Of a DNA stretch of 64,000 bases, positions 24,425 to 35,298 are shown piece by piece. Below the pieces are notes generated by a model that saw nothing but the letters and a program-made list of their open reading frames with translations, did no database searches and was not told the DNA's origin. Made by a program: the position numbers and the translations under genes. The stretch spans positions 24,118,001 to 24,182,000 of the forward strand of contig CM114271.1 of NCBI GenBank assembly GCA_050084515.1. The letters run 5' to 3'. Numbering within the stretch: position 1 is the first letter of the stretch; every line of letters starts with the position of its first letter. The DNA is from Blasia pusilla (taxonomy: Eukaryota > Marchantiophyta > Marchantiopsida > Blasiales).

Positions 24425-26747
24425 GCTGGTATTTTGGCAGGAGAGAGGAAGAGAGGAGAGTCTCTTTCTAAAAAAAAAGGCCAAATCGGCCTCCTCTCTT
24501 CAAATTTTTTGATATATTTGAAATTTTTGTTTGCTTTCAAATTCATAAAATCTTTAGAAGAGAGTAGGTAGTGGTCCACATTCAGGCCTTAAGAAACCTC
24601 TTTTTTCAGTGGGCGAAAAACAAGTAGACATCATAAGACCATTACAAACATTTTTCTATCACTCTCCATGTGAGCCTAAGTTTCTTCACATTGCCTGTCT
24701 CAGTCTACAGTAACCTGTGCCTAGGGGTATTTTTGTTGGAGGACCATTGGCAAATAATTTGACCAGAAGTAGCGATCTCATCTCAATGAAAGGTTCAAAT
24801 AAAGACTCTAATGATGGTCTCAATAGACTGCGGTGTTTTTCAAGGTTTAACTTCTCGGAATATTTGGTTGACATTATGGATTGACATCTCTTCTTGCAGA
24901 AGAAAGGCTCAAGGAAATGCCTGTAAATGATTGTTGACTCTTCTTGCAGAGGGCATCAATACTCATCATACATTATGGAAAACCATTGGCAACATTGTAC
25001 CAAAATGAGAATTTTTGACCTTCCCCCATTTCCAAGTGTCTATAAAGTATTAATGTGTCATGAGACCTTACCCGGATGCGTATCGGGTACGATGCCAACC
25101 TCTCTTTTTGCAGGTATTGTTGCCTGCATCATGGCCTCCCCTGAATTGCCCCATAATTGTCGCGCCCCTACTCTCCTTGAACGTCAATCTTTAGTGTTGC
25201 GGAAGCATACGTTCAGTAGGTCACGATCTCATCGCTGATCTGCACCCAAATACGCACTCTCGTTAGTCGGGTCTGGGCCAACCAGCGTTCCAACCCACCG
25301 AGTTCTCAACTCGACGTCTCATCAAGCTCAACCTTCCTTAGTTCCTAGTTTCCAAAACACGGCAAGTCCTTCAAGACTTGGAACAGACTTCCTGGTTAGT
25401 CCAAGGATCTGAAATGACACTTGCGCGCCTAGCGATCCCAACTGTTCAACGGACCTCGTGTGAGTTTCAAACCGAGACCCACGTAATTGAGTCACGGGGT
25501 GAAATCCAAGAGGGATGTCTAAAATCGCCTCAATAGACTTGGTGCAGGTTTTCCAACCCAACTCCCAAACTCGCGTTCCGTTCCATGCCCTTGAGCCGCC
25601 CCGCGGCGCCCAAAGTGGGGTTTGGGTTCCAAGCACTCTCGAAGACCTTTCCCCTTACTAGTACTTCTGGGGTTCTCCAATAACCCCCCCCCCTCCCCCT
25701 TGGAAAAGGAGGGTCGGGCCCTTCATTGCGGCTCTCAACCGGACTCTACTTACAGTCGTTTCCGGGTTGTTTCTTAGCCTCTGCTGAAGCGTTTGCAAAG
25801 ATCTCTAGTGCGTTTGAACCAGCTTTCCATAAGCTTTCTAACGCACCCTTATTTAATCCATACAAATCTTGGCGCTAAAAGTTATGGCCATAAATACAGT
25901 TGGAAACTCTCAAACGCTAGTGGTGTTCCAAATCCGGATTCTTCCTTTGGCAACCCACTTCCTAGACTCGACTTCTTTCAAGTCTCATTCCGCGTTTGGT
26001 CCAGGTTTCTTGGTCGCGACCACAACATCTGAAACGCGACGCCTCGCTCACGTCTCGTCTCTTGTCTCCTCTTTGAGACTACTCCAACGCGCAAACCATC
26101 TTAGTGTGAGCCCGCTAATGTTCCGATGTTCCGCTTGACATTCGTTTGGTCATGAGGGTCGCGACAATAATGAAAGGTGTATGCTCAAGATCAACTTTGT
26201 GAAATGTGAACACACGAGACGATAATTGAACCAAAAGATTGTTAGCTGTCTAGAGTAAAGAGGAACTGATGTCCCTTCATTCAGATCCTAAATCTGAGAA
26301 ACCAAGAAGCTACACCTCCCAACCCGTCGGAATTTTAAAGGTTGCAACTCTTGCAACCCGTCGGAATCTGATGGATTTCACCCCTTGCAAGCAAGCTCAC
26401 CATAATAAAGGAAAGGTTTTGAGAAGTGATTCCATTCCACCCTGCACCCACGAAAATCCAACAGGTTGGGAATCCGAAATGGCAATCCTACAGGTAGTAG
26501 GAATCCAACACGTCTTAGAGAAGAAAAGAAACCTACGACTAGTTTGACGATACTAGGGGAACAAGCCAAGAGTGAAGAAGCTCGCCACAATGCCTCACAA
26601 GTTGGTCTCACAGGGAAAGAGTCCGATCACTCAAGCAGCCAACTTGTCAGAATCCGACAGCTTGCTTGGAAATGGTTAAAAAGTTGTAGTGGTCAAAAAG
26701 TGGAAAGTTGCAACCCTTCGGAATCAGACGGGTTGCAAAATAAACCG
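24424..26747. repeat. Duplicated unit, copy 1 (interrupted by solo LTR)
   Basis: Starts GGCTGGTATTTTGG with a GAGAGGAAGAGAGGAGAG tract. It matches copy 2 (26748-27714) over about 380 bp, up to GGTTCAAATAAAG (24802). It then carries about 350 bp not found in copy 2, the solo LTR (25158-26166), and picks up the homology again at CAACTTTGTGAAATGTGAAC (26190). It ends at GGGTTGCAAAATAAA. Contains several CAACCCGTCGGA palindromes, so it belongs to the locus 1 gene region. Confidence 0.75.
25158..26166 (-). mobile_element. Chromovirus solo LTR with ATAAT target duplication
   Basis: 1009 bp, TGTCGCGCCCC...GGGTCGCGACA. Flanked by ATAAT on both sides (25153-25157 and 26167-26171), a perfect 5-bp target site duplication. 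This is the product of recombination between the two LTRs of a full element. Confidence 0.92.
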
Positions 26748-27714
26748 GGGCTGGTATTCTCGTAGGAGAGAGGAAGATAGGAGAGGAAGAGAGGAAGAGA
26801 GGAGAGTCTCTCTTCAAAAAAAGGGGCCAAATCCGCCTCCTCTCTTCAAAACTTTTTGACATATTTGAAAATTTTGTTTGCTTTCAAATTCATGAAATCT
26901 TTAGAAGAGAGTAGGTAGTGGTCCACGTTCGGGCCTAAAAAAACGTTCTTTTTGCAGGGGGTGAAAAACTAGTAGACATCATAAGACCACTACAAACATT
27001 TTCCCATCACTCTCCATGTGAGCCTAAGTTTTTTCACATTGCCTCTCTCAGTCTAAAGTAAGCTATGCCCAGGGCTAGGTTTTTTGGAGGACCATTGGCA
27101 AATAATGTGACCATAAGTAGCAATCTCATCTCAATGAAAGGTTCAAATAAAGGCCAACTTTGTGAAATGTGAACAGGAGATGATAATTGAACCAAAAGAT
27201 TGTTAGTTGTCTGGAGTAAAGAGGAACTGATGTCCCTTCATTCAGATCCTAAATCTGAGAAACCGAGAAGTTGCACCCCTCCCAATCCGTCGGAATTTTA
27301 CACGTTGCAACTCTTGCAACCCGTCGGAATCAGATGACTTGCACCCCTTGCAAGCAAGCTCACCATAACAAAGGAAAGATTTTGAGAAGTGATTCCATTC
27401 TACCCTGCACCCATGAAGATCCAACTAGTTGGGAATCCGAAATGGCAATCCGACAAGCAACAGGAATCCAACACGTCTTAGAGAAGAAAAGAAGCCTACG
27501 ACTGGTTTGAAAATACTAGGGGATCGAGCCAAAAGTGAAGAAGCCCGCCACAATGCCTCAAAAGTTGGTCTCATAGGGAAAGAGTCCGATCACTCAAGCA
27601 GCCAACCCGTCGGAATCCGACAACTTACGTGGAAATGGTTAAAAAGTTGCAGTGGTGAAAAAGTGAAAAGTTGCAACCCGTCGGAATCAGACGGGTTGCA
27701 AAATAAACATTCTG
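26748..27714. repeat. Duplicated unit, copy 2
   Basis: About 970 bp in direct tandem with copy 1. It begins GGGCTGGTATTCTCG plus a GA-rich tract and ends GACGGGTTGCAAAATAAA. It holds palindromes, the best being 27673-27699 (GCAACCCGTC...GACGGGTTGC). No protein domain is recognised in it. It corresponds to intron or downstream sequence of locus 1 on the minus strand. Confidence 0.75.
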
Positions 27715-28575
27715 AGTAGCTAGACGAACACAATCGACAAGTCCAAAAAAAATATTCAGTAAACTTTTACAAACATCATTATCGTTTGAAAAAATCTTGT
27801 CCTTTATTACATCCGAAGGAAGCTCGGAAATGTACATTTGATCTAGTCTATGATTTCTTCAGCCTTGTCATCTACAAATTTACTCCTAACTCTCCTAGGT
27901 TCCTGTACAAAAGGAATGTCCTGGGATACAAATGGCTTCTCTGGCAGATTGTAGACGGGGATTGAAAATGTTGGCGAATTCGAGAGCCTTGGGACCCCGG
28001 GCTAGGTACACCATAACGGTCCCATGTAACCTGATTTGAGTCCCACCGCCTTCCTCGGCAGTTAATCTTGTACGCTCTGCAAGGTGACATCCATCCAATA
28101 TCAATATGTGCTCCGTCCTTGGAGACACCATCAACCCCTCAGCCAAGTAGTAGGAATCCAACACGTCTTATTTGATGACGAGGCAGAAGAATCATAGAAT
28201 AGATCAAATGTACACTTCGGAGCTTCCTTCGGATGTAATAAAGGACAAGATTTTTTTGAACGATGATGGTGTTTGTAAAAGTTTGTTGAATATCTTTTTT
28301 GGTCTTGTCGATTGTGATCGTTTATGTACTCTGACAATTCATATTGCAACCCGTCAGATTGCCACAGGTTGCAACTTTTCACTTTTAGACCACTGCACCT
28401 TTTTAACCACTTCCACGCAACCTGTCGGATTCCGACAGGTTGGCTGCGGGAGTGATCGGACTCTTTCCCTATTAGTCCAACTTTACAAGCATTATGGCGG
28501 GCTTCTTCACTTTGGCACCTTCCCCTAGTTTCGTCAAACAAGTCTTAGGCTTCCTCTCTTCTCTAAGACGTGTTG
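27471..28575. repeat. Large inverted repeat (arms about 27471-27851 and 28183-28575)
   Basis: The right arm is the reverse complement of the left arm over nearly 390 bp with moderate divergence. For example, CTTGTCCTTTATTACATCCG (left) pairs with CGGATGTAATAAAGGACAAG (right), and CACGTCTTAGAGAAG pairs with CTTCTCTAAGACGTG. The spacer (about 330 bp) encodes part of the locus 1 protein on the minus strand. The right arm interrupts that exon, so it looks like an inverted duplication of the neighbouring exon/intron dropped into the gene. Confidence 0.8.
27720..28164 (-). pseudogene. Locus 1 ParB-MTase-like gene: 3' exon
   Basis: Minus-strand coding remnant: LDSYYLAEGLMVSP...HILILDGCHLAERTRLT...SAREAICIPG (28164-27900), then after stops RRVRSKFVDDKAEEIID and QMYISELPSDVIKDKIFSN...LLNIFFGLVDC (to about 27720). 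A second copy of the last piece lies on the opposite strand at 28203-28320, in the inverted-repeat arm. No known domain is recognised in the tail. It follows the putative methyltransferase motif I exon and is probably the C-terminus of the same protein. Palindrome-bearing DNA begins right after it, as in the other introns of this gene. Confidence 0.5.
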
Positions 28576-28871
28576 GAGAGACTTGCCACTTTTCCATGTG
28601 CCTTTGATACTCGCCCCTGAAAGGCCCACTAAGTCGAACACCAAGTCACCCAGCCTTGAGCAGAGCTCGATGAGCGTTTGCATCATCGCCGGCGACTTTT
28701 CCCTTCCTCCAAATAAGGGGGTACCATTTTGCATGTTAATTCCCAGGGGGGGGGATTGTATAAACTATCTAAGCAATACCCATCGGAGCATGGATCCACT
28801 GGATCGAGGATCTGAAACCCTTGGAAGTTGTGCTCGGGCCTTACAAAACAGTAGACAAAGGAGTGGTCCAT
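28576..28871 (-). pseudogene. Locus 1 ParB-MTase-like gene: exon with MTase motif I
   Basis: A splice acceptor TTCTTTATAG precedes MDHSFVYCFVRPEHNFQ. After a frameshift in a 9-G run (28746-28754) the frame continues GTPLFGGREKSPAMMQTLIEL, then CSRLGDLVFDLVGLSGASIKG. This fits the end of beta-class N4/N6 amino-methyltransferases, where a KP...LMxxLI helix precedes GDLVLDPFAGSGTT (SAM-binding motif I); here DPFAGSG appears as DLVGLSG. The exon before it on the minus strand (41380-40745) has the motif IV-like DLPS. Element B lies in the intron between the two. The assignment is by motif pattern only. Confidence 0.5.
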
Positions 28872-29124
28872 CTATAAAGAAGTAGGTTGGAAAAAATGTC
28901 AGCAACAAGAAAGAGCTAATTTTAGTATGCAACAACAAGAACGGTATACTATCACAATGGTGACACAATGTGCAACTCGTTCCCAAAGAACTTCGCTTAA
29001 TCCCAGAGAACTTAGTTATAGTCCTAACATTGGAGCAACGTGTCGGAGTCCGACGGGTTGTTTTACAAGTGTTAGTGAATTTTTTTGCCATGAGCAACCC
29101 GTCCGAAGGCCATAGATTGCTGGA

Positions 29125-29251
29125 TGTTGTGCGCATACACATCGCTACACAACATATATCGCTGTCACCGAACACACACACAAACACGCACGATCCCATG
29201 CTAACTCATGGCATCCAAAAAACAAGACAAGAAGTACCAAATATCTCCAAT
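29125..29251 (-). repeat. Element B split repeat segment B2 (outer)
   Basis: 127 bp, starting TGTTGTGCGCAT. It matches the inner segment B1 (29769-29880), sharing ATCGCTGTCACCGAACACAC, GCACGATCCCATGCTAACTC and GACAAGAAGTACCAAATATC. Absent at the other end of the element next to 39927. Confidence 0.85.
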
Positions 29252-29768
29252 TAAAGTAAGATCCAATCTCTATCTACACAATCTCACACCATAGCTCTCA
29301 AAGGTGTGCACTCTCTCTCATGTCAAACCAAACCCACTCTCCTAATGAGAGGCTTGGGTTACACTCACAAGGCAAGGGACCATAGCTCCGCCGCCTTATG
29401 CCAAGAGGTTCAACAAAGAGAGAATGAGCTCTCAAGCTCTCTCTCCTTGGGATATATACCCCTCCCCTCTCCCAAGCTCTCTCCATGGTAACCTATTCTC
29501 ACAAGTCACCTCCTTGGCTCTTGACCTGATGTAGGAGGTCAAGGGCCATATACTAAAAATTAGAAAGTCGATCATATACTCAAAATGGTACTTACCTAAA
29601 ATAGCAAGTTCCTCAATATGGCTCCAAATGAGCCAAAACGAAGGGGAAACCTACTCTCGCAGGTTTCTCGGGGCCTCAGCAGGTCATCCTCGACCTCCTA
29701 GGCATGTCGTACACTACTCTTGAAGACGCTCTACTACATCTCACCGATCTATCCTGAAGGACGTGACA
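29252..29768 (-). repeat. Element B terminal repeat A2 (3' copy)
   Basis: 517 bp, against 518 bp for A1 at 39927-40444. It starts TAAAGTAAGATCCAATCTCT and ends GGACGTGACA. On the element strand it carries TATATA (29453-29458). It lies between two copies of the B segment. Confidence 0.88.
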
Positions 29769-29880
29769 ATTATCGTGCGCATATACATCGCTGTCACCGA
29801 ACACACACACAAACACGCACGATCCCATGCTAACTCATGGCATCCAAACAACGAGACAAGAAGTACCAAATATCTTCAAT
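29769..29880 (-). repeat. Element B split repeat segment B1 (inner) and polypurine tract
   Basis: 112 bp, copy of 29125-29251. Directly inside it (29881-29888), CGCCCCCC reads GGGGGGCG on the element strand, a purine-rich run in the place expected for a polypurine tract. Element C has the same arrangement at 53360. Confidence 0.8.
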
Positions 29881-30065
29881 CGCCCCCCTAGTTGGTGGTT
29901 AGGTCCCTCTAACTCCAGATAGCCATCTATCCCTACCTACCATGACATACATCTCTCGGACGCTAAGAGCAAGAAGGCCGGGTGCTCATGTGGCCCCATC
30001 GTTAGTCGCCTTCCTGTCATCCATGTCAGAGAAAAAGTCGGGATCGAACCTACCTAGTATCTCCT

Positions 30066-31448
30066 CTATGTACATCTGGGACACATCCATCGTCCCCGAG
30101 GAACCCTAGTGAGAGGTGGTGTCAGACATGCCATATGCCAACCTCTCGAACAACCATCACAGACTAGCATTGTGGCCGCACCACGGGCAAAACCACACAA
30201 CATACAACGCAAGCCTGCATGAACTACTGCTAAGCTCGGATCCAATGTACTATCAATGTTAGGAAGGTGACATGGTGCAAAATTACGCACATGGTCCTTC
30301 CATACCATACCATCGCGTCCCTCCAGCAAGAGAACACCGGATGGCAAAACGTCACGCACTCTCGGGATAGTGCGCCCTGCAGTCACATCCAACGTCGTCG
30401 GTGCCGTCTGCTGCAAGTAGACATTATCTCCCTGATGAAACCTCCCGATAGTTGGTCGATAACCACCACCCCGAATAGTCGCATACCTCAACGTATCTCG
30501 ATGCTGCGCAATCGCCAAGTTCTCGAACGCCATGGGCATCACTCTCCGAAACAACTCAGCCCTCTGAGAACATGCTTGCACCCATACATCTGGGTCATCA
30601 AGGTCCAGCACCTCACCAGCATCTCGACGAATGGCCGCAGGTAAATGTGGCTGTCGGCCATAAAGTAGAAAGTACGGTGAAAAAGACGCTAAGGATGCAT
30701 GCCTGCTGAATCTGTATCCCATCGCCAACCATGGCAAGTGGAGGTCCCAATCTCCTAGGTGCCCTCTCTGCAAGCCATACTTGCGTAAACCCCTCTTCAT
30801 TGTTTGCACAACTCTCTCCGCTAATCCATCCGCCTCAGGATGATCTCACGAAGTCGTGCGGTGGTCGATCAACGCGTGATCACACAAGGCTTGAAACTCA
30901 CTGCGAAACTGGGTACCCTGGTCTGTCAACACCTCAGCCAGTGCGCCATAATGACTCATCACTCTGTCAAGGAAGACATAAGCTACTCCCTCACTCGCTT
31001 TGTCAGGCAATGCAACCAACTCGATCCACTTCGAGAAGTGCTCGACCATCACCAACACATAACGATTGTGACGCTTCGTCAAAGGCAAAGGTCCTGCAAA
31101 ATCCAAACTCCATCTATACCCTAAGCCCATGATCGGTAATGGATGCAACTGTGGAGTCAGAGCATTGAACGATGCTCAGACCCGATCACACACCATGCAC
31201 CTGGCAACAAACTGCTGAACGTCAGTCTGCATGCCTCGCCACCAATACTGAATCTGGAGCAAGCTGTACGTCCGCTTCACCCCAAAGTGACCCAACTCCT
31301 CGTGGGCATGCTGTGCTAGTGGTGCTCTCTGCGAAGGATGCGGCACTACGCGTACTCTGCCATCCTCCCAAACCCTCAAAACATGTGTCCCCTCCCAACG
31401 GAACCGTCCGGCCCACTGTAGGATCCGATCCCGCTCTCTAGCATCCAC
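30066..31448 (-). pseudogene. Element B integrase with C-terminal PHD finger
   Basis: Order: HHCC zinc finger HAHEELGH...CMVCDRV (near 31300-31180); Asp in SLDFAGPLPLT (near 31100); Asp in EVLTDQGTQF (near 30930); Glu in HPEADGLAERVV (near 30825); then a long C-terminal domain ending in a complete PHD finger, CMLC (30212-30201), CDGC, WHMAC, CPRC, with C4HC3 spacing, terminating RWMCPRCT-stop at 30066. PHD fingers read histone H3 tails, so the module may guide insertion as the chromodomain does in chromoviruses (inference). Two in-frame stops (near 31175 and 30845) interrupt it. The last 247 codons are open. Confidence 0.88.
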
Positions 31449-33149
31449 GGTGCTCGCAACGCTGCCAGTACGAGGTACTCCAAGACTACTCCATCATCAT
31501 GAATATCTCTACCACTTGTCGTCTCCTCACTGGCCTCGGGATCCAAGGACTCTCCACTAGACCTGGCCATCAAAGTCTCCACACTCTGGCTCTCCATAGC
31601 CAACATGCCTAAATAGGTTGACGCGTGCCATCTTGGCACGGACTCCTTATCACTCTCTCCATGCCATCGAGCTCCAGTCGCATCTCGCTGACTCAGGCAT
31701 GGGTTACGACTCAACTCATCTGCATCTTGGTTGAGCATCCCAGGTCTATGTACCACCTGAAAATCATACTCCTGCAACAACAAAGCCCATCTCGCAAGCT
31801 TCCCTGTAAGCTTGTCGGACTCTATCAACCACTTCAGAGGTTGATGATCAGTGATGATGGTAAAGGGGTTGCCGAATAAGTAACACTTGAAATGCAGCCA
31901 AGCACTCACCCTCATACAAGCTGTACTTCGCCTCTGTAGCATTTTTCGAGCGGCTAGCATAAGCCACCACAAACTCTCTACCCTCATCATCATGTTGGGT
32001 GAGCACCGCTCCAAGCCCCAACATGCTCCAATCTGTGTGCAACTGGAAAGGATGCCCCCTAATCGGTCTCCTCAAGATGGGCGCACACGTCAACCTGTCC
32101 TTGAGCAACTAAAATGCTTGCTCCTGCTCATCCCCCCAGTGCCACTCCTGATCCACCTTGGTCAGCAAGGTCAGTTGCTTCGCAATCAAACTAAATCCCT
32201 TGACGTATCGCCGATAGAAGTTCGCCAATCCCATGAATGCGCGAACACGGCTCACATCTGTAGGGCGTGAAATTCGTGAGATAGCCTCTACCTTCATTTG
32301 CTGAACACCAAGGCCCCTTGGGTATATCGTATGACCCAAGTACTCAATCTGGTCGTAGGAGAACTTGCACTTGCCTGGATGTAGCTTCAGCCCATGTAAT
32401 TGCAATCGTCCAAACACCTCCTCTAGATGTCGCTCATGCTCCTCAACGATGGTGCTAAAGACTACAATGTCATTTATATAACACCTAGCAAAATCCAGAC
32501 CAACCAAGATCCTATCCATGACCCTCTGAAACTCAGACGGGGCGTTCTTTAACCCAAATGGTAAGAACCGCCATTGGTACAAATAATCCTTCCCGTGAGA
32601 ATTGATGCCCAAAAATACCGTCTTCTACATGTCCTCCAATCTGATAGGCAATTGATGGTATCCGACTCGCAAATCCAATGAACTGAAGACCTTTGCGTGA
32701 CCAATCGCATCAAAGATCTCCTTAGGGGTGGGCATGGCATACCTATCGAACTTCGTCTGCCAATTGATAGGTCGGTAATCCCCACACATCCGCCTATCCG
32801 TCCAGTTGCCATGCACATCCTTCTTGGCGGGCATGACAGTGGTAGATGCATACTCCCCATGCGACATCTCCACTAGTCTTGCTCTGACCAAGTCTTGGCT
32901 CCTACTCTGAATCAGAGCCCTCTCCATATCATTGTACCTGTAGGATCTTCGGAAGATCGGCGTATCACTTGATAACTCAATGCGGATCCCCGGTCCCTTC
33001 AGCGTACCCAAATCCTCCATGCTAAATGCAAAGCAGCTCCTATAACTCCTCAGGAACTGATGTATTTGGCACCGCTCTCCTCCTATCAACTTAGGGCCCA
33101 TATCTGGCTCCCAAGTCTCCATCGTGACTACGGTAGGACTCTCCGGCAT
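31449..33149 (-). pseudogene. Element B reverse transcriptase and RNase H
   Basis: RT: FRRSYRYNDMERALIQSR, CGDYRPINWQTKFDRYAMP, SLDLRVGYHQLPIR (33149-32625), then [20 protein letters not shown] and YINDIVVFS, KLHPGKCKF, EYLGHTIYP, RVRAFMGLANFYRRYVKGF (32612-32109). The catalytic YIDD box has become YIND, which should kill polymerase activity. RNase H: LHTDWSMLGLGAVLTQ, GREFVVAYASRS, YEGECLAA, then a frameshift and ITDHQPLKWLIES. Typical Ty3/gypsy sequence. It sits between the DNMT and integrase domains. Confidence 0.88.
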
Positions 33150-33544
33150 GGGTATCGGTGGTTGCTATGGTGCAACCCCGTCTCGAACAACAACACTCGG
33201 CCGCTCTCTTACAGCCAACTGCAAACTCTGATCTCCTCCACGTGCAGTGCCCGAAACCACGCTCGATGTTGTGGCTATCATCTCCTTGCGTACGAGCAAA
33301 ACATCCCAAGAATTCCAAGGGTGTCTCTCCCGATCTCCTCGGGTCTCGCCCCCAGCCACTGCCTCCACCGTCTCGGTAGGCATGGGGCTCACCAACGCAA
33401 CCGTTGTGATCTGTCGTGATCTCATACGACGCTGCTCACCCCCTCCCAAGCTGAGGATCCATGTCAAGCACTTCAGGTCCATCGCCTGACCCAAGACATG
33501 GCGTCGTGATGCCTCTGACACTGACTGTACTGCCGTCACTCCTC
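33150..33544 (-). pseudogene. Element B linker between DNMT and RT
   Basis: Open on the minus strand together with motif X of the methyltransferase (33593-33165). It contains MDLKCLTWILSLGGGEQ and low-complexity charged residues. No domain recognised. Matching sequence is present in A (about 2640-3060) and C (56735-56940), so it belongs to the polyprotein. Confidence 0.6.
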
Positions 33545-34420
33545 TGGGAAATCCCATCGCTCGCTTTCTCTCGTCGGCGTTGGGCTCCACCAACCGCTAA
33601 ACCTGGTCATCCCAAACCAAGCCAGGAACGGCCTCCTTGTATGCATAGGAAGCGGGAAAACTCACAAACGTGGGCAAGGCTACCCTCGGCCTGCCTACCC
33701 TGTTGACCATAGTCAACAGTGGTCGATCATCGTGCCTCACTTCCTGTGATCGACGACCTGGATCCCGAATGGAATCCACTAACAAATGGGAGGGGCGCTC
33801 CACTCTCGCATACGCCCTCCATAACACCGCATGGGGCACCAAGTTGGTCCACCATAGACGCGGGCGATGGGCTCTAGAACCTACACTCGCCGCATCCAAG
33901 AACACTGCTGGGCCGATCCAGGCACGCACCTGCTGAGCACTCGTCACCACCCGTGACCTAGAGTATCCTAAGATCGGTGCATACTCCAAAATGTAGGCTG
34001 GAGAACGAGACTGGTGCTCCTGCAAGTGCCGTAAGACCCTCAACATCTCCCAAAACAACCTGGACTGAGTGTCAGCCAACCCGCTGCCTGGTCCACTTGA
34101 TTGGCCCTGACATGACCAACCGGCAATGACCAAATCAATGGTCCCTACCCGCTCTAAGTCCTGCGCCCCCAACAACGAAATATCCCTCGATAGGGAACTC
34201 TGGTACCCATGTACTGCGAACGCAGACAATAAGTCGGGAAAACGTAGGCGGAATTGTGCCACATGTGGTAGTGAGACGCGCCTTGCAACATCATCACTCT
34301 CCACATATAGGTACTGTTGTACTCACACTCTTGCCTGCAAAACAACAGCTAACCCGGTGCTAATCCCTCCAAAGAGATCTAACACTCGAATACCCTCCCC
34401 CTGGATACACCACACAATGG
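33545..34420 (-). pseudogene. Element B C5-cytosine DNA methyltransferase domain
   Basis: Homologue of the domain in element A. Motif I IRVLDLFGGISTGLA (near 34380) is intact but followed by a stop. ESDD marks motif II. Motif IV reads AGWSCQGQSS, so the Pro of the catalytic Pro-Cys is changed to Ser while the Cys remains. Motif VI reads ILEYAP instead of ILENVP. Motif IX-like NRVGRPRVALPTFVSFPASY (near 33690) and motif X NADERKRAMGFPRG (33585-33544) are present. Most of it is one open frame of 235 codons (34304-33597). Probably inactive here, given the changed motifs IV and VI. Confidence 0.85.
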
Positions 34421-34639
34421 GTGTGGTATCCAAGGGTGTCATCGTAGCACTCCGTGCTACCTCGGGTTCCTCAGGCCCGTCATGCTCCGGTGCAAACGCT
34501 TTGCTTCACGCGGTCTGCACGTGTTCATCTGCCAATCGTCGAAGCTCCTCAGTCGAGCCCCACATCGGTACCTCTCCTCCACGGAATGATGCACCTACCA
34601 TAACACTCCTCTCCATAGAAATGTCAGGAACGGGAGTAT

Positions 34640-35293
34640 CCTCTGCATTGACATGTCCCTCAATCAAATCACTAGGCCAAGTGATGGCACTGCTAAATGT
34701 TGCTAAGGTCGCCATCTCTCCTGGTCGTTGCTCGATCACTGCACCTGTGAATCGAAGGGGTAATGAGCTAAGACGCCCATCTCTTGACTGCCATCCTGGT
34801 TTGTAGGATGGTGACTCCTCCTAGTAATCCAGGGAAAACCCCATCGGGTATAACACTGCTCCACCAACCAAGACGTCGTAGGACTGTGCATTAGTCACTA
34901 TCGCCTTGGCGCGCACCACGGACTCATATGTAGGATGTCCCAGGAGAATCTTCACCAGGACCTCTTTTCAGATGATATACTGTGTGGTACTCGCTCCACC
35001 CAAGGATGTCTGTATCCGGAATGGACAACGCTCCACATCAGCTCTCGTCAAGCCCAATCCTCTGAATGACGCTTTCCCCAACATGAGGGGTTGCGCTCCT
35101 GAATCCAACAAGACGCGCTACGGACTAAAATCTCTACCTCCAGGACTCACCAACTGGAAGACCTCTCCTCGGTTATCCAGCAACACAACACCAGGAGAAG
35201 CCATGGCACGCTCTATCGCGGGTCTAGCGGGCATCTCCGCCATTCTAGCAGCCGCAGCCTGCCATGAATCTGACGTGGATGGTTCGAGCATTC
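34640..35293 (-). pseudogene. Element B aspartic protease
   Basis: Retropepsin-like domain that processes the polyprotein. On the element strand it encodes LLDSGAQPLMLGKASFRGLG (near 35115-35060), with the DSGA active-site motif also seen in element C. The reading frame is broken by stops. Its 5' side is cut off from gag by the solo LTR at 35299-36279. Confidence 0.7.
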
Positions 35294-35298
35294 GCTCC

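Noticed and set aside
25158-26166. DNA transposon with TGTCGCG inverted ends
   Set aside because: The ends are TG...CA with 5-bp duplications, and the same sequence is attached to a chromovirus integrase with a polypurine tract at 21544-22556, so these are LTRs.
34126-34806. 226-codon plus-strand ORF
   Set aside because: It lies opposite the DNMT and protease coding strand of element B and shows no domain. It is a shadow of the minus-strand frame.
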